From contig NZ_JABACI010000005.1 of the NCBI RefSeq assembly GCF_012524205.1, positions 124,001 through 188,000 of the forward strand: DNA of 64,000 nt, given 5' to 3'. This DNA comes from Microbacterium salsuginis (GTDB lineage: Bacteria > Actinomycetota > Actinomycetes > Actinomycetales > Microbacteriaceae). Under the pieces are notes generated by a model. That model was not told the DNA's origin. It searched no databases and saw only the letters and a list, made by a program, of their open reading frames with translations. The stretch's first letter is position 1. The number at the start of each line of letters is the position of its first letter. Below are positions 1 through 8,150 of this stretch, piece after piece. Made by a program: the position numbers and the translations under genes.

Positions 1-1
1 C

Positions 2-1408
2 CTGGGGCTCAAGGAGCTTCTGCAGGTCTACCTCGACCACCGTCTGAGCGTCGTGACGCGTCGCAGCCAGTTCCGCCTGGCACGCCGCAAGGAGCGACTG
101 CACCTCGTCGAGGGGCTCCTGATCGCGATCCTCGACATCGACGAGGTGATCCAGGTCATCCGCACGTCCGATGACGGGGAGCAGGCACGCACACGCCTGA
201 TGGACGTGTTCGACCTGTCCGATCCGCAGGCGGAGTACATCCTCGAACTGCGCCTGCGTCGACTCACCAAGTTCTCGCGCATCGAGCTCGAGGCCGAGCG
301 AGACAAGCTCAAGGCCGAGATCGCCGAACTCGAGACGCTGCTCGCCAGTGATGTGCTGCTGCGCGCGCAGGTGGCCCGCGAACTCGATGCCACCGCCGAG
401 CAGTTCGGCACGCCGAGACGAACGCTGTTGCTCAACGGCGGCCCCGTGGCGCCGCGCTCGCGCGCCGCCGCGGCTGCAGCGGACCTGCAGATCGCCGACG
501 AGCCGTGCCGCGTCTTCCTCTCGGCCACCGGACGCATGGTCCGGGCGGCGCTTGCGGCCGACGCCGCGGGCGGCGGGATCGTGCCGCCGTCGCGGCGATC
601 CAAGCACGACGCCGTCCGCTCGGCGGTCGATTCGACCACGCGCGGGGACGTCGGAGCAGTGACCAGCGCGGGTCGCCTCATCCGCTTCTCGCCTGTCGAC
701 CTTCCCTCGGTTCCCGGCAATTCCGTCCAGCTGGCTGCGGGCACGCGTGCCGACCAGTACCTCGGGCTGTCCGGCGGCGAGCATGTCGTCGCACTGGTGC
801 CCCTCACCGAGGCGCCTCCCATCGCGATCGGCACGCAGCAGGGCATCGTCAAACGCGTCTCGGCTACCGAGCTCGGTACGAAGCACGACATCGAGATCAT
901 CGCGCTGAGGGACGGCGATCGCGTCGTGGGTGCAGCGCCCGCATCGGACGGCGCCGAGCTGGTGTTCGTCGCCAGCGATGCACAGCTGCTGCGCTTCGAT
1001 GCCTCGTCAGTTCGGCCGCAGGGGCGATCGGCGGGGGGCATGGCAGGGATCCGCCTCAGCGACGGCGCCCAGGTGATCGCGTTCGATGTGGTCGGACCCT
1101 CCGACTTCGAGGCCGTGGTCGTCACCGTCGCCGGCTCCACGACCGCCCTGGCGGGGACGGATGCCGGCAGCGCCAAGGTCTCGCTCTTCAGCGAGTTCCC
1201 CGCGAAGGGCCGGGCTACCGGTGGAGTGCGCGCTCAGCGCCTGCTGAAGGGCGAGGACGCGCTGACGCTCGCATGGGCCGGCACCGATCCGCGCGCCGTG
1301 GGCACCGATGGCGCGACGCGCGCGTTGCCGCCCGCTGGTGCGAAGCGGGACGCCTCGGGCGTGCCGCTGGACGGCGTCATCGGCGCGGTGGGCACCGGCG
1401 TGCGGTAG
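2..1408 (+). CDS. parC: DNA topoisomerase IV subunit A, C-terminal part (5' truncated by window)
   Basis: The reading frame is open from the first base, so the gene begins before the window. What remains is the coiled-coil and tail of a type IIA topoisomerase A subunit (roughly the last 468 residues). The early part carries the family's long helices, including LRLRRLTKFSRIELEAE. The rest is the beta-propeller DNA-wrapping domain with repeated blades of the type TSAGRLIRFSP, GTQQGIVKRVS and ASDAQLLRF. The catalytic tyrosine lies outside the window. The subunit works with the B subunit encoded convergently just downstream to decatenate and relax DNA using ATP. ParC rather than GyrA is inferred from the ParE-like partner and the lack of a visible GyrA-box (QRRGGKG-like) motif. 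The stop is 24 nt from the stop of parE. Confidence 0.85.
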   Translation: MGLKELLQVYLDHRLSVVTRRSQFRLARRKERLHLVEGLLIAILDIDEVIQVIRTSDDGEQARTRLMDVFDLSDPQAEYILELRLRRLTKFSRIELEAERDKLKAEIAELETLLASDVLLRAQVARELDATAEQFGTPRRTLLLNGGPVAPRSRAAAAAADLQIADEPCRVFLSATGRMVRAALAADAAGGGIVPPSRRSKHDAVRSAVDSTTRGDVGAVTSAGRLIRFSPVDLPSVPGNSVQLAAGTRADQYLGLSGGEHVVALVPLTEAPPIAIGTQQGIVKRVSATELGTKHDIEIIALRDGDRVVGAAPASDGAELVFVASDAQLLRFDASSVRPQGRSAGGMAGIRLSDGAQVIAFDVVGPSDFEAVVVTVAGSTTALAGTDAGSAKVSLFSEFPAKGRATGGVRAQRLLKGEDALTLAWAGTDPRAVGTDGATRALPPAGAKRDASGVPLDGVIGAVGTGVR

Positions 1409-1432
1409 CGACTGCCCCCAGCGCGAACAGCG

Positions 1433-3502
1433 TCACGCGTCGATGCGGTCCCGCGCGAGGCGGTCGCTGGAGTCGACGATGAACTCTTTGCGGGGCGCGA
1501 CGTCGTTGCCCATGAGCAGTTCGAAGACGGATGCCGCAGCCTCGGCATCCTGCATCCGCACGCGTCGCAGCGTACGGCCGGCACGATCCATCGTGGTGGT
1601 CGCGAGCTGGTCGGCATCCATCTCGCCGAGGCCCTTGTACCGCTGCACCGGCTCCTGCCAGCGCTTGCCGGACTTGGTGAGCTTGGTGAGCAACGCGTGC
1701 AGCTCCTGCTCCGAGTACGTGTAGATCGTCTCGTTCGGCTTGGTGCCCGGGTTCATCACCACCACGCGATGCAGCGGCGGGACGGCCGCGTAGACGCGGC
1801 CGTCGTCGATCAGGGGGCGCATGTAGCGGAAGAACAGCGTGAGAAGGAGCGTCCGGATGTGCGCGCCGTCGACATCGGCGTCGCTCATCAGGATGATCTT
1901 GCCGTAGCGGGCCGTGTCGAGGTCGAACGATCGGCCCGATCCAGCACCGATCACCTGGATGATCGCGGCGCACTCGGCGTTGGAGAGCATGTCGCTGACG
2001 GACGCCTTCTGCACGTTGAGGATCTTGCCCCGGATGGGCAGCAGCGCCTGGTACTCGCTGTTGCGCGCCAGCTTGGCGGTGCCGAGGGCGGAGTCGCCCT
2101 CGACGATGAACAGCTCGGACTCCGCCACGTCCGTCGACCGGCAGTCGGCCAGCTTCGCCGGCAGCGACGAGGACTCGAGCGCGTTCTTGCGTCGCTGGGT
2201 CTCCTTATGGGTGCGCGCGGAGATGCGCGCCTTCATCTCGGAGACCACCTTGTCCAGCAGCAGCGCGGTCTGCGCCTTGTCGTCGCGCTTGGGAGATGTG
2301 AACCGGGCCGTGAGCTCGCGGCTGACGACGTTCGTGACGATCTGGCGGACGGCCGGTGTGCCGAGGACCTCCTTGGTCTGGCCCTCGAACTGAGGCTCGG
2401 GCAGACGCACCGTCAGCACCGCGGTGAGCCCCGCGAGGATGTCGTCCTTCTCCAGCTTGTCTGTGCCCACCTTCAGGCGGCGTGCGTTCTGCTCGACCTG
2501 CGTGCGCAGCACCTTCATCAGCGCCTGCTCGAAGCCGGACTGGTGGGTGCCCCCCTTGGGCGTCGCGATGATGTTGACGAAGGACCGCGTGACCGTCTCG
2601 TAGCCGGTGCCCCAGCGCACCGCGACGTCGACCTGGCACTCGCGCTCGATCTCGGTGGGCACCATCGCACCCGAGGCCTGCAGCACCGGCACCGTCTCGG
2701 TGAAGGTTCCGGAGCCGGTCAGTCGCCATGTGTCGGTGATGGCGCTGTCGGGAGCGAGGAACTCGGTGAACTCCGAGATGCCGCCGTCGAAGCGGAAGCT
2801 CGTCTCGACGGGCTCCTCGCCGCGCTCATCGCTGATGACGATCTCGAGCCCGGGTACGAGGAACGCGGTCTGGCGGGCTCGCTGCTCGAGCTCCTGCACG
2901 TTGAATGCGGCGTCCTTGGTGAAGATCTGCGGGTCGGCCCAGTAGCGGATGCGCGTGCCGGTGACGCCGCGGGCGGCCTTGCCGACGACCCGGAGCTCGG
3001 AGCTCTTCTCGAAGGGTGTGAAGGCGGAGCTCGGGCTGCCGTTCGCGAAGATGCCGGGCTCGCCGCGATGGAACGACATTCCCCAGGTCTTGCCCCCGCG
3101 GTCGACCTCGACGTCCAGCCGCTCGGACAGGGCGTTGACCACGGAGGCGCCGACACCGTGGAGCCCGCCGGACGCGGCGTACGAGCCGCCGCCGAACTTG
3201 CCGCCCGCGTGGAGCTTCGTGAACACGACCTCCACACCGGAGAGGCCCGTGCGCGGCTCGATGTCCACCGGGATGCCACGGGCGCGGTCGCGGACTTCGA
3301 CGCTGCCGTCGGCGTGGAGGACGACGTCGATCCGCGTGCCGAAGCCGCCCAGGGCCTCGTCGACGGCGTTGTCGATGATCTCCCACAGGCAGTGCATGAG
3401 CCCGCGCGAGTCCGTCGATCCGATGTACATGCCCGGGCGCTTGCGGACCGCCTCGAGCCCCTCGAGCACCTGCAGATGATGGGCGGAGTACTCGGAGGTC
3501 AC
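1433..3502 (-). CDS. parE: DNA topoisomerase IV subunit B (ParE-type ATPase)
   Basis: This 689-residue protein is full length for the family. The N-terminal GHKL ATPase domain shows EAVRKRPGMYIGS, the nucleotide-binding ENA/DNAVDEAL helix and the glycine-rich GGLHGVGASVVNAL lid. A transducer domain follows. The TOPRIM domain has LFIVEGDSALG and the acidic DADVDGAH motif with LPIRGKILN between them. AKLARNSEYQA fits ParE better than GyrB. The ALG where AGG is usual in EGDSAGG is a small deviation. It hydrolyses ATP to drive strand passage by the ParC/ParE tetramer. The genes converge tail to tail rather than forming an operon, so they must be expressed from separate promoters. The start ATG gives the normal family N-terminus. 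Confidence 0.93.
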   Translation of the reverse strand: MTSEYSAHHLQVLEGLEAVRKRPGMYIGSTDSRGLMHCLWEIIDNAVDEALGGFGTRIDVVLHADGSVEVRDRARGIPVDIEPRTGLSGVEVVFTKLHAGGKFGGGSYAASGGLHGVGASVVNALSERLDVEVDRGGKTWGMSFHRGEPGIFANGSPSSAFTPFEKSSELRVVGKAARGVTGTRIRYWADPQIFTKDAAFNVQELEQRARQTAFLVPGLEIVISDERGEEPVETSFRFDGGISEFTEFLAPDSAITDTWRLTGSGTFTETVPVLQASGAMVPTEIERECQVDVAVRWGTGYETVTRSFVNIIATPKGGTHQSGFEQALMKVLRTQVEQNARRLKVGTDKLEKDDILAGLTAVLTVRLPEPQFEGQTKEVLGTPAVRQIVTNVVSRELTARFTSPKRDDKAQTALLLDKVVSEMKARISARTHKETQRRKNALESSSLPAKLADCRSTDVAESELFIVEGDSALGTAKLARNSEYQALLPIRGKILNVQKASVSDMLSNAECAAIIQVIGAGSGRSFDLDTARYGKIILMSDADVDGAHIRTLLLTLFFRYMRPLIDDGRVYAAVPPLHRVVVMNPGTKPNETIYTYSEQELHALLTKLTKSGKRWQEPVQRYKGLGEMDADQLATTTMDRAGRTLRRVRMQDAEAAASVFELLMGNDVAPRKEFIVDSSDRLARDRIDA

Positions 3503-3670
3503 AATCTCTCATCGTAATCGCGGTCGAGACCACCCCTGCGGCGACACGCGTCCGCGCCCCTGTCCGTACGCGCTCAGCGAAATGTGGAGGCTTCCGGGCA
3601 TTCTCCGAACCTGGGCGTGGTTGTATTTCATGACCGCGACGGAGTTCTACGCATACGAGGAGGCAACGAG

Positions 3671-3895
3671 ATGAACACGCTATCGACAACCCCAGAGCAG
3701 GGCGCCCTCCTCGAGTACCGTCTCACCGCGGCGGATCGCTGCGATTCGTGTGGTGCACAGGCGTACATCGCCGCGGAGGTCAACGGCAGCGAACTGCTGT
3801 TCTGCGCGCACCACGGACGCAAGTACGAAGAGAAGCTGCGCTCGATCGCCACGTCGTGGCACGACGAGACTGCTCGCCTGACCGAATCGGTCTGA
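3671..3895 (+). CDS. Small zinc-ribbon-like protein of the DUF7455 type
   Basis: A 74-residue protein starts at ATG 3671, chosen because a strong ribosome binding site (GAGGAGG, 3657-3663) sits seven bases upstream. The frame is open further upstream without such a signal. It has C-x2-C (CDSCGAQA) and, about 25 residues later, C-x2-H (FCAHHGRKY), which suggests one zinc-binding knuckle. The rest is a compact hydrophilic domain. Similar small proteins are widespread in actinobacteria, often near topoisomerase or sigma factor genes. I know of no established function. It stands alone between divergent parE and the convergent racemase gene, six bases from the latter's stop. Confidence 0.8.
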   Translation: MNTLSTTPEQGALLEYRLTAADRCDSCGAQAYIAAEVNGSELLFCAHHGRKYEEKLRSIATSWHDETARLTESV

Positions 3896-3901
3896 CGTCC
3901 G

Positions 3902-4951
3902 TCAGGCCCCGTCGTACAGCCGGGGCACGAGCGGCGAGACCCTGACGGCGATCTCCTCGCCGATGGTGCCGATCAGTTCGGCGAGATCGGTCGCCGTCGG
4001 CTCGTCCTGCAGACCCGGCCCGAAGACGGTCACGATGTCGCCGACGGCCGCACCCGGCCAGGCCTCGACCACCGAGTCCGATTCCCCGACGACGCGCAGA
4101 GCGCGTCGGCCCGCCGGTGTCCCGACCGTCGCGCGTCCTCGGAGCGACGAGGGGATCCCGTCCAGCGCGCCGATCCCGATCCGCACGTCGTCGGCATCGA
4201 CGGCCACCACGTCGGCCTGGAGTCGAGCGGCGGGCACGAGCCCGAGCTTCGCGGCCGACGGACCGCCGGCGGAGCGGATGCCATAGCAGAATGCCCCGAC
4301 GCGGACCATGTCGTAGCGGAACTCGGGGCGCGCGAACGAGGCCGCGCTGGCGGCGAGATGACGCTTCGTAGGCCGCAGACCCGCGGAGGCCGCTTCGCGC
4401 AGCGCCGCCTCGTAGACGGCTCGAGCCTGGTCGTCTTCGGCGTCGGACGCCTCGGCGATGTGGCTCCACACGCCCACCACCTCGATCGCCCCCTCGGCCT
4501 CGAGTTCGGCGGCCCGCGCCACGAACGCGGGCCAGGCCTCCGGACGCACGCCGTTGCGGTGCAGTCCCGTGTCGATCTTCAGGTGCACGCGTGCCGTCGC
4601 GCGGGCTTCACGCGCGGCATCCGCGAGTTCCTCGAGCAGCTCCGCGTCGCCGACGCCCATGTCGAGCCGGGCGGCGAGGGCCGCATCGAGGTCGGCCCGA
4701 GAGGCCGCGATCCACGCGAAGATGCGGGCATCATCGCCCGCCGTGGCGCGCACGGCGCCGCCGGTGCGCACGTCGAACGCCCCGAACCATTCGACCCCCG
4801 AGGCCTGGGCCCGACGCACGACCGGCTCCAGCCCGTGCCCGTAGGCGTCGTCCTTCACGACGAGCATGAGATCCGCCGGGCTCACGGTCGCGCGCACCCG
4901 GGCGATGTTCGCCGCGAGTGCCGCGAGGTCGACGTGGAGTCGTGCCGTCAT
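3902..4951 (-). CDS. Alanine-racemase-like PLP barrel protein lacking the catalytic tyrosine
   Basis: 349 residues. The N-terminal TIM barrel is well preserved: VVKDDAYGHG at 31-40 carries the PLP-binding lysine (K33), KIDTGLHRNG at 125-134 is the PLP-phenol-contacting arginine segment, WSHIAEA follows near 162, and MVRVGAFCYG near 215-224 matches the end of the barrel. The C-terminal beta-domain is degenerate: where alanine racemases have IGYADG with the catalytic tyrosine, this protein has IGIGALDG (258-265) with Ala262 at the Tyr position, and the GR-x-MDQ motif is lost (VVGESDSV). In the known enzyme that tyrosine acts in the active site of the other subunit. The gene overlaps by ATGA with an upstream gene whose product supplies exactly this tyrosine, so the two are probably halves of one enzyme (inference). 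The substrate may be alanine or another amino acid. Confidence 0.85.
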   Translation of the reverse strand: MTARLHVDLAALAANIARVRATVSPADLMLVVKDDAYGHGLEPVVRRAQASGVEWFGAFDVRTGGAVRATAGDDARIFAWIAASRADLDAALAARLDMGVGDAELLEELADAAREARATARVHLKIDTGLHRNGVRPEAWPAFVARAAELEAEGAIEVVGVWSHIAEASDAEDDQARAVYEAALREAASAGLRPTKRHLAASAASFARPEFRYDMVRVGAFCYGIRSAGGPSAAKLGLVPAARLQADVVAVDADDVRIGIGALDGIPSSLRGRATVGTPAGRRALRVVGESDSVVEAWPGAAVGDIVTVFGPGLQDEPTATDLAELIGTIGEEIAVRVSPLVPRLYDGA

Positions 4952-5670
4952 GGCGCCACCTGACGGACAGCGCGGAGCCCCGCGGTCGTGATGAGCTCCA
5001 TGACGGACATTGCCGTCACCCGCGCCCAATCGCGGACCGAGGGCTCGCCGCGGGCCGGGTCGCCGAAGAACACCACCCCATCTCCTCGCCGGACCGCGGC
5101 ATCCCGGATCTCCACGACGCACACGTCCATCGCGACGCGCCCGATGATCGGATGCCGCCGCGCGCCGATGGCGACCTCGACCGCGCCGCCGAGCGCGCGC
5201 ACGATCCCCTGCGCGTACCCGCCGGTGACAAGCGCCACGCGGGTGTCTGCGGGAGCGCGATAGGCGTAGCCGTACGAGACGCCCTCGCCGGCGCGCAGAT
5301 CCTTGACCGACAGCACGGTTCCCGTCATCCGCATCGCGGGCTGCGCGGGGCGGGCATCCGGCAGGCCGAAGAGCGTCTCGGGCGCGATGGCCGCGCGGCG
5401 CTGCGCGATCGGAGGTTCGGCGCCGGCAGCGGGTGTGCCCGGGTCTCCCGCGGCGCTGAAGCCCTCGGCCGCGAGCACCTCGGCCACGAGGTCCGCGCCA
5501 TGACCCCAGGCATCCGCCGCCATGACCGCAGGAGAGAAGAGACGGATGCCTTCGCTCCGAGCTGCCCGCGCGTTCGCAGCAAGCGCCGCGCGCGAGATCC
5601 ACGCCACCGGCGAGCTGAGAGGTGCGGCTCCCTCCGCCCACACGTCGGGGCCAGGGTCGGGGGAACTCAC
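4948..5670 (-). CDS. Truncated alanine racemase paralogue supplying the C-terminal domain with catalytic tyrosine
   Basis: 240 residues, far shorter than the usual 360-380. Residues 20-70 resemble the first strands and helices of the racemase barrel, but the PLP-lysine motif reads VMAADAWGHG (49-58), with alanine (A51) in place of lysine. The middle of the barrel is missing. From about residue 110 the complete C-terminal domain follows: GEGVSYGYAY, then GGYAQG with Tyr152 at the catalytic position, then PIIGRVAMDVCVV matching GRxxMDQ. It therefore cannot bind PLP by itself but has what the downstream protein lacks. Translation of the downstream gene is coupled through an ATGA overlap, implying near-equal amounts. 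The GTG start lies six bases after a TAGTCT -10 element, so the mRNA is probably leaderless. Confidence 0.82.
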   Translation of the reverse strand: MSSPDPGPDVWAEGAAPLSSPVAWISRAALAANARAARSEGIRLFSPAVMAADAWGHGADLVAEVLAAEGFSAAGDPGTPAAGAEPPIAQRRAAIAPETLFGLPDARPAQPAMRMTGTVLSVKDLRAGEGVSYGYAYRAPADTRVALVTGGYAQGIVRALGGAVEVAIGARRHPIIGRVAMDVCVVEIRDAAVRRGDGVVFFGDPARGEPSVRDWARVTAMSVMELITTAGLRAVRQVAP

Positions 5671-5675
5671 GCCTT

Positions 5676-5682
5676 TAGACTA
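5676..5682. promoter_or_regulatory. Bidirectional -10 element for the racemase pair and the ATP-grasp gene
   Basis: The heptamer TAGACTA reads as TAGACT on the plus strand and TAGTCT on the minus strand, so one symmetric AT-rich element can serve as -10 for both divergent genes. Toward the racemase-like pair the spacing to GTG 5670 is six bases (leaderless). Toward the ATP-grasp gene the transcript would carry a leader of about 25-30 bases with GGAG at 5706-5709. Divergent transcription from symmetric -10 elements is documented in bacteria; use here is predicted. Confidence 0.55.
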
Positions 5683-5714
5683 TCCGGGTCCCCCGTTCCC
5701 GACCCGGAGTACGC

Positions 5715-6737
5715 ATGCCCTCTCACGGCCTCGGCCTCGCGCCCCGCCTTCGCTACCTCGCCGGCCGAGCCCGCCGCATCGACGTGGGGTCGGTGTTCGC
5801 CCGCGCCAGAGAGAGCGCGCGCGATCACGGCCGCTGGATGCCCGCGGTGCTCGTCGACATGCTCTGGTCGGCGGGCTTCCGCCAGGTGGGCTTCCAGGAC
5901 TACGTCGACTACGACTTCGCGATCCTCAACCGGGCCGAGCGCGAGACCTACATGACGCATCCGGTGTCGAATCAGCTGTCGCAGAAGTACGACCATCCCG
6001 ACTTCCGTCACATCTTCCAGGACAAGATCGAGTTCGACCGGGTCTTCAGCGACTTCCTGCGCCGCGACTGGATGGTCGTCGAACCGGGCAACCGGGATGC
6101 CGTGCGCGCGTTCGTCGAGGGGCACGGCACCGTGGTCACGAAGGAGCCGGTGGGCCAGGCAGGAACGGGTGTGCACCGCTATCGCGCATCAGAGGTGGAG
6201 GACTGGGATGCTTTCCACCGCGGCTTGCTCGAGCGCGGCGAGCTGCTGATCGAAGAGGTGATCCGCCAGCACGCGGACCTCGCGGCTGTCTGCCCCGGAA
6301 CGGTCAACACCACCCGCGTGACGGCGTTCTTCGACGGCCGGCAGACGCACATCCTCGCCATCGCCCAGAAGTTCGGTCGTGGCGCGGTGAGCGATCAGAT
6401 GACGTTCGGCGGCTTCTACACGATGCTCGACGACGATGGAAAGGCCGTCGGCCCCGGCTACGACTCGCACGGCCACGTCCATGAGCGGCACCCCGACAGC
6501 GACTTCGTCATCGCAGACTTCCAGCTGCCGATGATCGAGCAGGTGCGCACGTTCGTCGACGAGGTGGCGCGCGTCGTGCCGCAAGTGCAGTACGTCGGAT
6601 GGGACATCGTGGTCACCCCCGACGGCCCCGTCCTCGTGGAGGGCAATTGGGGCGCCGGCGTCTACGAGAACAAGCCCAGCGTCACCGGCATCCGCACCGG
6701 GCACAAGCCTCGCTACCGCGCCGCGATCGGCTTCTGA
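5715..6737 (+). CDS. ATP-grasp protein, sugar-transfer-associated (ATPgrasp_ST-like)
   Basis: 340 residues starting at ATG 5715, with GGAG at 5706-5709. The N-terminal 100 residues are helical and specific to this group. The ATP-grasp fold follows: VVTKEPVGQAGTGVHRY near 130-150 resembles the nucleotide-binding strand and glycine loop, GELLIEEVIRQH is the adenine-binding hinge, and the C-terminal VLVEGNWGAG holds the E-x-N metal ligands. ATP-grasp enzymes activate a carboxylate as acyl-phosphate and join it to an amine, thiol or hydroxyl. The sugar-transfer-associated subfamily (PF14397-like) has no well-defined substrate. Sharing a bidirectional promoter with an unusual alanine-racemase-like pair suggests, as inference only, that it handles an amino acid or peptide for the cell envelope. 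Confidence 0.75.
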   Translation: MPSHGLGLAPRLRYLAGRARRIDVGSVFARARESARDHGRWMPAVLVDMLWSAGFRQVGFQDYVDYDFAILNRAERETYMTHPVSNQLSQKYDHPDFRHIFQDKIEFDRVFSDFLRRDWMVVEPGNRDAVRAFVEGHGTVVTKEPVGQAGTGVHRYRASEVEDWDAFHRGLLERGELLIEEVIRQHADLAAVCPGTVNTTRVTAFFDGRQTHILAIAQKFGRGAVSDQMTFGGFYTMLDDDGKAVGPGYDSHGHVHERHPDSDFVIADFQLPMIEQVRTFVDEVARVVPQVQYVGWDIVVTPDGPVLVEGNWGAGVYENKPSVTGIRTGHKPRYRAAIGF

Positions 6738-6756
6738 CGGCGTCGGAGGCGCGTCG

Positions 6757-6762
6757 TACCCT
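6757..6762 (+). promoter_or_regulatory. -10 element TACCCT, leaderless start
   Basis: TACCCT ends six bases before ATG 6769. There is no ribosome binding site between, so the reductase mRNA probably starts at its initiation codon. Confidence 0.55.
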
Positions 6763-6768
6763 TTCGGC

Positions 6769-7494
6769 ATGCCTCGACCGCATGTTGTGATCTACAACGC
6801 CGTCAGCATCGACGGCCGCATCGCCGGGTACGAGAACGACCCGCGCGTCTACTACCGCTACGGGTTCGAGATCCCGGCCGACGTCGTGCTGATGGGCAGT
6901 GCGACCGCGCTCGCCTTCGGGCCGGAAGAGCCCGAGCGCGATCAGTTCGTGGAATTGCGCGCGCCGGAACGCCTTCCGATCGTGGAGGGCTTCGAATCGC
7001 TCGTGACCGAGCCGCGCCCGCTTCTCGTGGTGCCCGATTCGGCCGGGCGGGTGCGGAACTGGATTCACGCCCTCGCCCAGCCGTGGTATCGCGACATCCT
7101 CGTGTTGACATCCGCCGCGACACCGGCCGAGTACCGCGACTACCTCGGGCGGCGAGGAATCCGTACGTGGGTCGTGGGAGAGGGCCGCGTTGACCTCGCT
7201 CGGGCACTGGAGCGCCTGCACGCCGACGAGGGGGCGCGCCATGTCCGCACAGACAGCGGCGGCCGGCTCAACGGCGCGCTCATCGCCGCAGGCCTCGCCG
7301 ATGAACTCGTCCTCATGGTCGAGCCCGTCGTCTCAGGTGCGCCGGGCGGCCCGGCGGTGATCCGTCTCCCGGGCGATCTCGATCCGCGAACCATCGCCTT
7401 CGAGCGAACCGGCGTGGAAGCACTTGACGGCGGCGAGGTGGTCGTGCGTTACGCGCTGACGGCGCGGACGACGCCGAGCGGGGTGGATTCGTGA
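6769..7494 (+). CDS. Dihydrofolate reductase family protein (RibD C-terminal type)
   Basis: 241 residues with the fold of the RibD reductase domain. The N-terminus VVIYNAVSIDGRIAG is the typical 'x-S-x-DG' opening strand. ADVVLMGSATALAF corresponds to the R/MGRxT nucleotide-binding segment, VVGEGRVDLARALERL and VRTDSGGRLNGALIAAGLADEL to the GGxxLxxxLLxxGLVDE signature, and LMVEPVVSG to the E-x-x-P-x-x-x-G end motif. NAD(P)H-dependent reductase activity is expected. No deaminase domain or riboflavin genes accompany it, so it is probably not the riboflavin enzyme itself. The last 46 bases overlap the convergent CofE-like gene. The start is set by the -10 element six bases upstream. Confidence 0.78.
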   Translation: MPRPHVVIYNAVSIDGRIAGYENDPRVYYRYGFEIPADVVLMGSATALAFGPEEPERDQFVELRAPERLPIVEGFESLVTEPRPLLVVPDSAGRVRNWIHALAQPWYRDILVLTSAATPAEYRDYLGRRGIRTWVVGEGRVDLARALERLHADEGARHVRTDSGGRLNGALIAAGLADELVLMVEPVVSGAPGGPAVIRLPGDLDPRTIAFERTGVEALDGGEVVVRYALTARTTPSGVDS

Positions 7495-8150
7495 CCCTGA
7501 CCCAGCGGGTTGTCCTTCAGGATCGCCACCAGGCGCTTCTCCCCCGCCCTGTCGAGCGTCGAGCCCAGGATGTTGCCGCCGAGGTCGTTGATGTCGACCA
7601 CGGCGACCTCGGGGACGTCGCCGAGCAGGCTCTTCAAGTGAGCCGCGACCTCGCGCGGGCGCTCCGGGCCGAGGACGACGGCCTTGTTGTAGGGCGGGAT
7701 GGTGCCGCTGGTCGGCCCGTCGATCGCGCGGGCCTTGTCGCCGGCGATGCGGTAGAAGTCACCCTTGCGTCCGAACGCCTTCGTGACGGCGGACACCGCC
7801 GCCGCGAACAGGATGCGGATCGTGCCGCACTCGCGCAGGGCCATCTCCATGGTCTCGGGCATGCCGAGGCCGATGCCGTACGGGGTACGAGTGACGTACT
7901 TGGAGAGGAACAGCGCGAGCCGGCGGGGCTTGATCTCCTCGACGAGGTAGGAGCGCCCCTGCGTGATCGCCACGATCTTCTCGGTGACGAACAGGAGGTC
8001 GCCCGGAAGGACGATCTCCTCGGCGTACTCCCGCACGAAGGCGTCCAGGTCGTCGCCCGGCATCACGACCCGCGTACGGATCGGGATGCGGGCGTACGAC
8101 GAGCCCTCGATCGAGACGGTGAGCGCCTTGCCGGCGTTCGCCTCACTCAC
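7449..8150 (-). CDS. Coenzyme F420-0:L-glutamate ligase-like protein (CofE family)
   Basis: 233 residues resembling the CofE fold. [17 protein letters not shown] and [19 protein letters not shown] match the N-terminal beta-hairpin and the GDx-x-V-x-x-K-x-x-S region of F420 gamma-glutamyl ligases. [19 protein letters not shown] and [16 protein letters not shown] match later conserved parts, with acidic residues that bind metals in CofE. CofE adds glutamate to coenzyme F420-0 using GTP; stand-alone homologues may modify other substrates. No other F420 gene is in the window. The GTG start overlaps the sigma factor stop by four bases (GTGA), so it is translated in direct continuation of the principal sigma factor gene. 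Its 3' end overlaps the convergent reductase gene. Confidence 0.72.
   Translation of the reverse strand: MSEANAGKALTVSIEGSSYARIPIRTRVVMPGDDLDAFVREYAEEIVLPGDLLFVTEKIVAITQGRSYLVEEIKPRRLALFLSKYVTRTPYGIGLGMPETMEMALRECGTIRILFAAAVSAVTKAFGRKGDFYRIAGDKARAIDGPTSGTIPPYNKAVVLGPERPREVAAHLKSLLGDVPEVAVVDINDLGGNILGSTLDRAGEKRLVAILKDNPLGQGHESTPLGVVRAVSA

Noticed and set aside
28-1176. Long open frame antisense to parC (about 380 codons)
   Set aside because: Arg/Ser/Ala-rich low-complexity translation with no family resemblance; a mirror frame of a GC-rich gene.
1697-3517. 606-codon open frame opposite parE
   Set aside because: Composition typical of antisense frames (Leu/Gly/Arg/Glu/Asp/His), while the opposite strand encodes complete ParE motifs.
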